A stretch of DNA of 64,000 bases from positions 496,001 to 560,000 of the forward strand of contig OZ237760.1 in assembly GCA_965178125.1 (NCBI GenBank), given 5' to 3'. The notes below the pieces were generated by a model that saw only the letters and a program-made list of their open reading frames with translations, searched no databases and was not told the origin of the DNA. Below, piece by piece: positions 56,801 through 64,000 of the stretch (position 1 is its first letter; each line of letters starts with the position of its first letter). Made by a program: the position numbers and the translations under genes. The stretch comes from Bilabrum cf. latius (taxonomy: Eukaryota; Bigyra: Bicosoecida; Bigyra; Bicosoecida).

Positions 56801-59800
56801 GCAGCTCGGCAGCACTCTCACCGAATTGCACCATGTCGGTCCCAAGGCTGTGCAAGCTGCTATCAAGAGAAGGTCCATTGGACACAGCTGGCATCGCAGG
56901 GGCGGGGGACGACTGCTTCACGCCACCGTTCGAGTCCGATAGAAGCCCCGCGGCGCGCTGGCTTTCCAGCAGCGCCTGTTGAGCAGCGAGCATGGCAGTC
57001 CTGGCACGCAACACGTCGGACTCGATGGAATCTTCGGGCAGCGAATCGGACTCACTAGCATCTCGGCGAGCATTGCCTGCAGTTAGCCCCTCAGGTGCGT
57101 CGTCGGACAACGGGCCCTCCGGCTGCCCAGGCGGCGGCGACAGCACTGTGGGTGTGGCCTCCAGCGCACTCGTAGCCGGTCGTGTCTTTTGTCCGCTTGG
57201 CACGGGTGCGCTTCGAAGGGGGCTGGCCAGGGGATTTGTCGCAGACGTGTCGCCGGCATAGAGCCTCCCCGACATGGCGGCATCTAGCTGGGCAATGGCA
57301 AGCGAAGCAGCAGCTGCCGCGTGTCGAGCTGAATCGGCCAACCCATGACCAGAGGACGCAAGGGAGTCGACAGCATCGGCGAGCTCTGAATCTATCGCTT
57401 TGTCATCGCTGCTTGCATCCTCAGTCTTGCCACTGATTTGTGCCGACCCATCTTCCCGGGATGCAGTATCAGGTGCACTCGCGCTTACTGAAATCGCTTG
57501 GAAGCCGCTGCTAGGGGCCTTGCCTGTGGAAATCGCAGCAGGTTTGACGCCTGAAACTCCAGCGTCCTGTCGGGGCGTAGCTTTCATGCCGTTCGAAACC
57601 GTTTGGACGTCGCCGGACGTTTGACCTTGCTGCTCGCCAGCCACGATTTGCTGTGCTCTGCGGAGCACATCGCTGATGCGCGGAGGAGACGCCAAGAAAG
57701 ACAGGCCAGTGAGGCCATCCGGCTCCTCCTCTTCTGTGGCGTCCAAGCTCCGCCTCTGTGCCATTTCCTGCCTCGCTGGGCTCGGAGGATTCGGGGGGCG
57801 CCTGTCCGAATCTGCCCGTCGGTCGTCCGGTTTCAGCAGCGGCAGGGGCAGCCGGTCTGCCGGCCGTGGTTTGTCCATGCTAGCGTTGTTGCTGGTAAGT
57901 CCACCAGGCTGCAGTAGCGACGGCTGCACCTGTCGCGAAAGGCCGATGTCTCGACTCCGCAGGACGCCGGCTGGTGGCGGCGTGGCGGGCAGCGGACGGA
58001 GGTGGCCCCCTGGCGTCGTTAGCCGGCGGTTCTCAGCGTGGGCACCCTTCAATTCCGTTGATGCCTAGTCAATGCGAAGTGGAGTGCTACCCGCGTCTTG
58101 AAGACGACCGGCCGCGTCGGGGTTCATTAGCAAAACGCCTGCGTCGGGCATCGGCGTCTTGGGTCGCAGTGACCTGTCTGGAGTCGGGCGGCGGCTCGAG
58201 CCTGCTGATCGAGTGCGACCTGCATCTCGCGAGTGTCCGGGGCTGGCACCTCTTCGGTTCTTACGCGGCGGAGCGCCGGACGCATGGCCTCGAGTCGGTG
58301 GTCCGCCCGGTTCTGTCGCCATCCGCCACTCTCCATCGCCAGCATTAGACTCGGTACACAGGCACGTTGCCATGACAAGCTTGCCTAGGGCGAGCAGGCG
58401 CTGGGTCACCGTGAAGGCCCTCGGGGAGTGGACGGCCCCTGCCGTTGCCATGGCGATAGCACCAGCGTGCCCGCTCGTTGCTGCCTAATGCATGCACTAG
58501 AGCGACTGCATCGACAACCTGTCGTACTGCGCCAGCAGGTCAAAGGCGCAAGGCAACGCCCGCGCAAGCAGAGTCGCTGGCTTGGGTGCCGGTGAGTCAG
58601 CAGGTTGAGAAGAGGCTGTTGATGTGGCATCAGCTTCGGCTGGTTCATCGGGTGCACTCTCTTTGTCTTGGCTACCATCTGTAGGTATACTTGCGACAAC
58701 CGCTGCAGCCTGTCCGGAGCCCGAGGCAGAGTGCTGCATCCGCCGCGCGTCACACACTTCCTCTGCCCAGCACGAGGCCATGTTGCCGGCGACACTCTCC
58801 GTCGACACAGGAGCAAGTAGAGTCTACGCTTTTCCGGATCCCTCTTTCGCCGAAGCCAGCCGAGCTCTAGCTGGCCTTCGAAGGACGTCAAGCTCTGCCT
58901 GCACCGCGGCGCGCCCTTGCTGCTGGCACCAGTCCCCGAAGGCTGGCAGGCGGGTGGAGCACGATGACCTCACGGCCTGGTGGTATGGCTATCGGCACCA
59001 ACGGTGTGACGAGTGCAATTTTGCTGCTCGTCCGTCGCTGGGACGCTCGTCACGCTGGCTAGCTGCGTCCCTGACAGCTGCAACCCAAGCCCGCATCAGC
59101 AGCAGGTCCTCCGTCCCAACCCGGGCGCGAAGCATGGCCGCTTTGAAGGCCACGGGAGAGACTGCAGCAAGTCGGCCCATGGCACTGGCTGCCAACGCGC
59201 TGGACCAGCCGTGCCTGTCACGGGGAAGGACCGAAGTGCCGGGCCTCGATTCAGTGCCGGCGACCGCCTGCGTGTCTGCCCCAGCCTGCGTGGCCCAGTG
59301 CCAGGCCAGCAGCCAGCCCCAAGTCCACGGTGGTGATTTATGGTTCAGGCTAGATGTTAGATTCTGGGCGGCGGTACTGGGGCCAGGGCCGACATCTCCG
59401 CCAGCTTGGCCTAATGTGTAGTCGTTCGGCGGTGCGGCACTGTCGTCAAGCAGGCACTATGTCGCTATTGAGCCGTGGGATTCGGCTTGATGCGCTATCT
59501 TTGGACGGCGAGAGCTAGGAAGTAGCATACACGTGCATGCAAACACAAAACATTCTGCGAAACAAAGGCAAGAGGGGTTGCTGGCAGGTGCTTGCAAGAC
59601 CGAGTGAAGTGCAAGCACGGGATACAAGATCCTCACCGTCAGGTCCAAGGAGTCCCACGCCGTGCTTATCTAAACTATAAAACAACTAATCTGCCGCGTC
59701 CATCCAAGATGCATCTACGCCTGAGTTCATCATGATGATGCTGTTTCGCTCGAAGCTGATGCAAGCCAAGGCATGGCAGACCGCTTTTCGATCCATTCCT

Positions 59801-60150
59801 CGGGCTTCTAGGGCAGTGGCCATAATATTCACTTTAGACCAAGCCCATTGACTTGATCCAGCTCTTGCATTGCGCATTGCACCCGCCGGAACGTCTACCA
59901 GTGAGTCGGGGCTCGAACTATGGCTGTCCAGAATCTTCGCTTGCGGAGGGCTATGGCCCGGATTGCCGCGAAAAATGCCTGTGCTAGCATTAATTTCTCG
60001 TCTCAGAGCGTCAGTTGCGCCACCAGATTCGATGTGGCTCTGCAATGCATCCAGCACTGAGTACATGTAGATTGGCTCTCCGGACAGATGGAAGGCCGTA
60101 AGGGCCTCCCATACGGCAACCACCCGCCACTTTAACGAGGCCTAGTTCAT
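53865..60150 (-). CDS. large disordered protein of unknown family with SUMO- and LC8-binding-like motifs
   Basis: Two exons (60150-59637, 59554-53865) give about 2,067 residues ending in TGA followed by TAA, with about 20 TAGs read as sense. The N-terminal 170 residues look helical and folded ('VVAVWEALTAFHLSGEPIYM', 'MDRKAVCHALACISFERN'). The rest is mostly Ser/Ala/Pro/Gln-rich and disordered. Near residue 1155 an acidic run leads into 'DDVIELVDSDDEQ', a strong match to a SUMO-interacting motif. Two 'TQT' cores ('DAGTQTDMPL' near 55030, 'DGSTQTERA' near 54745) look like LC8 dynein light-chain sites. The C-terminus is Arg-rich with a helical 'AELRKREAARDRAVARARSR'. I recognise no family. The splice between exons is phase-consistent but unproven, and two adjacent genes sharing a frame cannot be excluded. 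Confidence 0.5.
59555..59636 (-). other. predicted intron in the large disordered-protein gene
   Basis: GTGAGG donor and TTTGTTTCGCAG acceptor with a pyrimidine-rich tract, 82 nt, phase 1. It links the frame starting at ATG 60150 to the long downstream frame. Confidence 0.55.
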
Positions 60151-60326
60151 CGTACAACAGATGTATACGGTTTAGAGTGATTCAGTCGTGATCTAGGCTT
60201 GTCCCACAAGCAGCCAACCGTTTGTCTATTCTGTACATTGCACCTCCGTGCACTGCATCTAGCAAAACCCGCAATTTTTAAATTGGGCAAATGTGGCCCC
60301 GCCTCACGGGCAGCACGACCAGCCGC

Positions 60327-62117
60327 TTATCTCTTCCGTGAACCCTTGGCCGCGCCCGCCCACTGCCTTGAAAACCCGTACGCCACCACCCCCAGCGATG
60401 CCACCACGGCCACGCCCCCGAGGATGCCTCGGAACAGCTCCCCGCGCTTCCTATCAACCGCCTCTGCCCTCTCCCTCGCCCTGTCCAAATCGATCCCCGC
60501 CTCAAAGGCCTCCACCTCAACCACATCTCGCGCCGCAGACTCCTCCGCGAACGCATTTCTGTCGGCGTGCTGGGCCGTTGCGACCGCTCTCTCGGCCGGA
60601 TTCAGCATGAAGTCAGCTGCCCTGGCGTAGTGGCGCAGCAATGCAGCGTAATCAGGCTCCAGATCCGTGGAACCGGGCCCGCCAAATCCACTGCCTGTTC
60701 CAGTGGCAGTGGCAGTGCCGGCCAGAGCCAGCTCATACCCCCCGCCCGATGGGCTCCCAGCTTGGGGGGGCGGCGTTCCAGCCGAGGCGCCCCCGTTTGA
60801 TTGTTCCCTGGATTGTTCCCTGGAACAAGCCGCCTTGAGCTGCGCAAGAGTAGGTCCATGGGCAAGGTGCAGCCTGCTGTGAAGGACTGCAAACATGCTG
60901 CGACCGTTTGAATCCGTAGCGCCCGAGGCACCCGATGGTGTTGTTCCTTTATCCCCGCCTGCTTCAAACACCCAGGCCGGTAGGGGCCGTGCAATGCACC
61001 CCAGCACACTGCCTCGCTTTGCTTCTGCCTCCATCAGCTCCTACAGGGCCTCCTGCCCAAGCTCGCTGCCGCTCCCTGCGACGCTGGCACCTGGCACCGA
61101 ACGAGCCGAACCAGCCCCCTCGGCAGCAAGGCCCAGCCCCTCTCTCAAACGCTCTATCTCGTGATCATGCTGCAATCGCTTCTACTTTCCTGCAGAGGAG
61201 ACGTGGTATCCAGCCTGATCTGTCAGGTAGGGCCTGCCCACTGGGTGGAAAGGGGAGGGGCGCTTGGGCGACGATCCGCCAGCTGCACCAGCTGCCTCTT
61301 CCCCCGGCTCTGATTTCGTGACGGATCTCGGGCTGAAGACGGGCAGCACCCCGCCCCGTTCTGCGATTGCGATAGACCTCGTGGCAGCGGCCAGTACCGA
61401 GGGGGGCCCCAGCCTGCTGCGCTGCTGGCACGCTGCTTGCACGAGCCAGCGCATGGGCAGCGTGTGCCTCACTGCGTGAAAGTGGCCGAACAGGAGAGCA
61501 TCCAGGGTGCTGGGGGAGGACCCAAAGGACCATGCCCCCTCTGTGTCGCCAAGCAGCGCAGCAAGCGCTCTGTATGCGACGAGCGTGCGCCTCCTCGCGA
61601 CGCGCTCGCTGGTCCAGCCCCTGGACCTGAGTGCCGCGAGCACGCGCTGCCTTAGTGCGCTTGCCGTGAGTTGGGCTGGAAGCCAGCCCATTTGTCTTCG
61701 GAGGCATGGCAGAGTGTGCTTGCCGTACTCTTCCTCGTCTGCCCACGCTCCGAAGAGCTGCGCATCTCGCAAGTCGTCGAGCACGAGGGAGCTGTACGCC
61801 GTGCAGTTCGACCTATCTCTGTGTCCAAGCTTGGCATCCACGACATTGTGCACCTCATCGCGCACAAGCTCAACGACCGCTCGAGCAGCAGATTCACCAC
61901 TGAACGTTTCGCGGCTCGAACCATCAAAGACAACCGGCAGAGCACCAGAGCCCGACAGCCTCGGCATCGTCACATTATCCACTGTGAAAGCGATCCCTCC
62001 AAACCGAAGCAGAGCCTGCAAATGGAATTCATACAATCCACAGGGAACCAAACAGTGTGCGAAGCCATCAAAATTCTCCAAGAAACGAAAGCAAAACTCC
62101 GTGTGCAGTACCAACAT
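60327..62117 (-). CDS. metaxin-like mitochondrial outer-membrane protein
   Basis: ATG 62117 to TAA 60327 encodes 596 residues with TAGs at 61182 and 61041. Metaxins are GST-fold subunits of the outer-membrane sorting and assembly (SAM) machinery. The N-terminal part has the thioredoxin-like pattern 'CLVPCGLYEFHLQALLRFGG', 'SGSGALPVVFDG', and the C-terminal helical GST part has 'AYSSLVLDDLRDAQLFGAW', 'YRALAALLGDTEGAWSFGSS' and 'LDALLFGHFHAVRHTLPMRW', close to the family signature around helix 6. A disordered region follows, and one C-terminal membrane helix ('LFRGILGGVAVVASLGVVAY') with a basic tail would anchor it in the outer membrane, as in metaxin 1. It is longer than typical metaxins (about 320) because of the linker. 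The first 15 residues are less certain because a small 5' exon is possible. Confidence 0.8.
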
Positions 62118-62351
62118 GGCTCACCTCGATAGTATGCTCCTCAAAAAACTGCTAGACATGCACAGCTTCCTACATTCTCAATGAACACCTAATAAGAACT
62201 GGAAATTTACCGCTGAAAGCAGCTATGTCGCTCAAAATGCAGGAATTTTTGTCTGGCCGAAATGCGCGGCGCCGATCGCTGCCTTCTGGTTCCGTAATGC
62301 TGAGCGACAGCAAGCGCGTCGACGGGTCAGCATCTGCGCAGTGAAGCTGCG

Positions 62352-63761
62352 ATGGACGGCGTAGCGACTCTTGAATTGAGCTCTCGAAAACGATCTGATC
62401 TTCGGTTTTCCGTCCAGGAACTCGAAGCAAAGGAGGATGCAGGGTATGTTGACGCAGAGAGCGGTATCAGGCGCAGCGACGAGCCTTGCAAGCCAGAGGG
62501 GCAGGCGCTGCGCAAGAGATCTGGGTGCATCCGCAAGAGTGTTTCGGCTCGGCTGGTTCACGTCGACAAGACCCCGCCTTGGTACAAGGCACGAGACCAC
62601 GTCCTATCTGGGTATCGCATCGGACATAGCCCCCGCGACTGCGTGGTTGGGCTACTTGAGTGGCATGGGGAGACAGTCAACATCTGGACGCATGTAGTAG
62701 CACTGCCAATTACTCTGATTGCGATCATGGACCTGCTGCAGCACCCTTTGGCAGAACAGGTACACCCGTGGGTGAAGGTGGGTGGAGTTTTGTGCTGCTC
62801 CACTGCCGTGAATTTGTTGGCATGGAGCATATTGGCCCACGTGTTCCACTGCCTTTCCCCGTGGCATCAAAACTAGCTTTGGTGTATCGATATTGTGAGC
62901 ATTAAGTTCGTCTGGCTGGCACGGGCAGTCATGGAAATGTACTTTGTACTATTCCACTGGGAGCTCGTGGTGTTGCCAGCTATTCTTCTTGCCGTCGCAT
63001 TTGCCTTTCTGATGCCACTGGCTGTTAACTTTGGCGAGGTGACAAAGAAGCGGCCAAGGCACGAGCTGTTTGCAGTACTGGCTCTGCTCGGGCAACTGCC
63101 CACCATCCTCCACGGCACACTCGCATTCAGGCCAAGGCTCGTAGCAGCTGCCTGTTCCTGCTTGCTCTGGGCTAGCAAAGCAATGGGCGCGATCAGTAGT
63201 CCAGAACACGCCATGGATCGGTAGCTCTCGCCCTGGCTGAGCCCCAGTGCGGCGAATGGGGCCGGGGAGCAGCCCGCAGGGCTTGTAGGGGAAACAGGGG
63301 CTGGGACGGCACACGAAACAAAAAGTACGGTGGTGCACGGTAGGAGTGGAGGTGGTGCATTGGGTGGCGGCACCGCCACGGAAGCCGGCGCAGGACTTTC
63401 TGAGCCGGTGGGCAGCGAGAGCATTGTGTGGCATGTGTACGGCTGGTTCACAGAGCCCACGATGGGGAGGGAGGACTGGCAGCATGTGGCGTAGGTGCTG
63501 GGCCCAGCGGCTGTAGACGGCGTGCAGGGGGTGCACTCCAGGACAGCCGTGCAGTACGCGCTGATTAGCACCGCGATTGGGTTCCTTGCCATGGTGATTT
63601 TTGCCAGCAGAGTGCCCGAGCGATGGTACCCCGGCAGGTTTGACCTGGTGGGGCAGAGTCACAACATCTGGCACGTGCTTGGGGCGCTTAGCCCGCTCGT
63701 GTGGATGTGGTACGTGGCACCGGCTTGCCTGGAGTGGAGGTACGGTGGGGGCGCGGCGTGA
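62352..63761 (+). CDS. PAQR-family (adiponectin/progestin receptor, haemolysin III-like) membrane protein
   Basis: ATG 62352 to TGA 63759 encodes 469 residues with TAGs at 62874, 63222 and 63492. PAQR proteins are seven-helix membrane receptors or ceramidase-like hydrolases with a Zn2+ site. The family's N-terminal motif is present ('LSGYRIG' then 'EWHGETVNIWTH'), as is the middle His motif 'LAHVFHCLSPWHQ' and the C-terminal 'PGRFDLVGQSHNIWHVLGAL', which carries the SHxxxH metal ligands. About seven hydrophobic segments are visible. A Gly/Thr-rich loop of about 80 residues is inserted before the last helices. The standard code would cut the protein between helices 2 and 3. It is divergent from the metaxin gene across 234 bp. 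Confidence 0.85.
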
Positions 63762-64000
63762 TGGTGCCAGCGTGATGACTCATGGGGCTTTCAGCATGGA
63801 TGATTGTTGTATGGAAGTATTCGCCGGTGAATACTTAATGCGCGAGAAACTGCCTTGCGTCTGCTTCGTTTTCGCTACGTATCGCAGGCCGCTGGCGATG
63901 TCTTGAGTGTGCCCCGGTTCCGCCCGGCCGTGGCAACTTGGGCTTCCGTCTAGCAGAGACCGTCCGCATCTCGCGATCAAGGACGCGCAACAGCGCGCGT
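63762..64000. other. end of window, nothing recognised
   Basis: This stretch follows the PAQR stop. Short open frames have no recognisable features; it likely holds the PAQR 3' end and the start of the next intergenic region. Confidence 0.4.

Noticed and set aside
59457-59648. Cys-rich hydrophobic ORF as part of the exon of the large disordered protein
   Set aside because: Its first part coincides with a GT-AG intron having a pyrimidine-rich acceptor and correct phase, and the amino-acid composition there is unlike the flanking exons.
1-64000. Reading the many in-frame TAGs as true stops, making the window a field of pseudogenes or short ORFs
   Set aside because: Frames stay intact across every TAG, conserved motifs straddle the codon, and TGA/TAA never interrupt the same genes. 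Decay would produce all three stops plus indels.
1-64000. UAG coding for Leu, Tyr, Glu or pyrrolysine
   Set aside because: The two best-conserved sites (RabGGTase DQSAW, helicase QGxE) need Gln, and the codon occurs in many unrelated genes in disordered and coiled-coil polar positions, including next to CAG runs. This does not fit Leu or Tyr, or a catalytic residue such as pyrrolysine.
1-64000. Bacterial or organellar origin of the window
   Set aside because: Spliceosomal introns, nuclear-encoded families (HUS1, FBH1, RabGGTase, metaxin, Cav) and no operons or rRNA/tRNA clusters argue for nuclear eukaryotic DNA.

Overview
This is a compact, GC-rich nuclear segment from a flagellated or ciliated eukaryotic protist. 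About 93% of the 64 kb is coding, in 18 genes on both strands. The proteins are all eukaryotic: a checkpoint clamp subunit, an F-box DNA helicase, a Rab geranylgeranyltransferase subunit, metaxin, a sigma-2 receptor homologue, a four-domain calcium channel and axonemal or sperm-tail type proteins. The few introns are short GT-AG introns. I cannot place the organism in a lineage from this window.

The central observation is that UAG is not a stop here. Read with the standard code, almost every gene is cut into pieces at in-frame TAG codons. Read with TAG as sense, the pieces join in one frame, without frameshifts, into 18 full-length genes. Sixteen of these end in TGA and two in TAA; none ends in TAG. 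The window holds well over 100 sense TAG codons. Several fall where related families have glutamine: the 'DQSAW' motif of RabGGTase alpha, the 'QGxE' motif of an SF1 helicase, the HUS1 helix, and the end of a CAG run in the calcium channel. The nuclear code therefore appears to be UAG = Gln with UGA and UAA as stops, the assignment listed as NCBI code 15.

Layout. 1-6.1 kb: HUS1 (+), then on the minus strand a coiled-coil protein with 35 copies of an 11-residue basic repeat and a SHIPPO (PGPGxY) repeat protein. 6.5-8.9 kb: a CFAP210-like axonemal coiled-coil protein (+) and a small two-helix membrane protein (-). 9.0-22.2 kb (+): a 1,706-residue VPS9-domain protein, a 2,214-residue HIRAN/F-box/UvrD helicase (FBH1), and a cytochrome b561. 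22.4-25.9 kb (-): an RRM protein and Rab geranylgeranyltransferase alpha. 26.3-32.4 kb (+): a MOV10/HELZ-like helicase with a PAM2 motif, and a TMEM97 homologue. 32.6-50.9 kb (-): a TSNAXIP1-like ciliary protein and a 4,850-residue voltage-gated Ca2+ channel with an EEEE filter. 51.4-63.8 kb: a MATE-like membrane protein (+), a 2,067-residue disordered protein (-), metaxin (-) and a PAQR-family receptor (+).

The genes are not an operon or pathway. Recurrent themes are cilia (SHIPPO, CFAP210-like, TSNAXIP1-like, possibly the Ca2+ channel), replication stress (HUS1, FBH1) and membrane traffic (VPS9, RabGGTase). I found no tRNA, rRNA, transposon, CRISPR array or viral gene.
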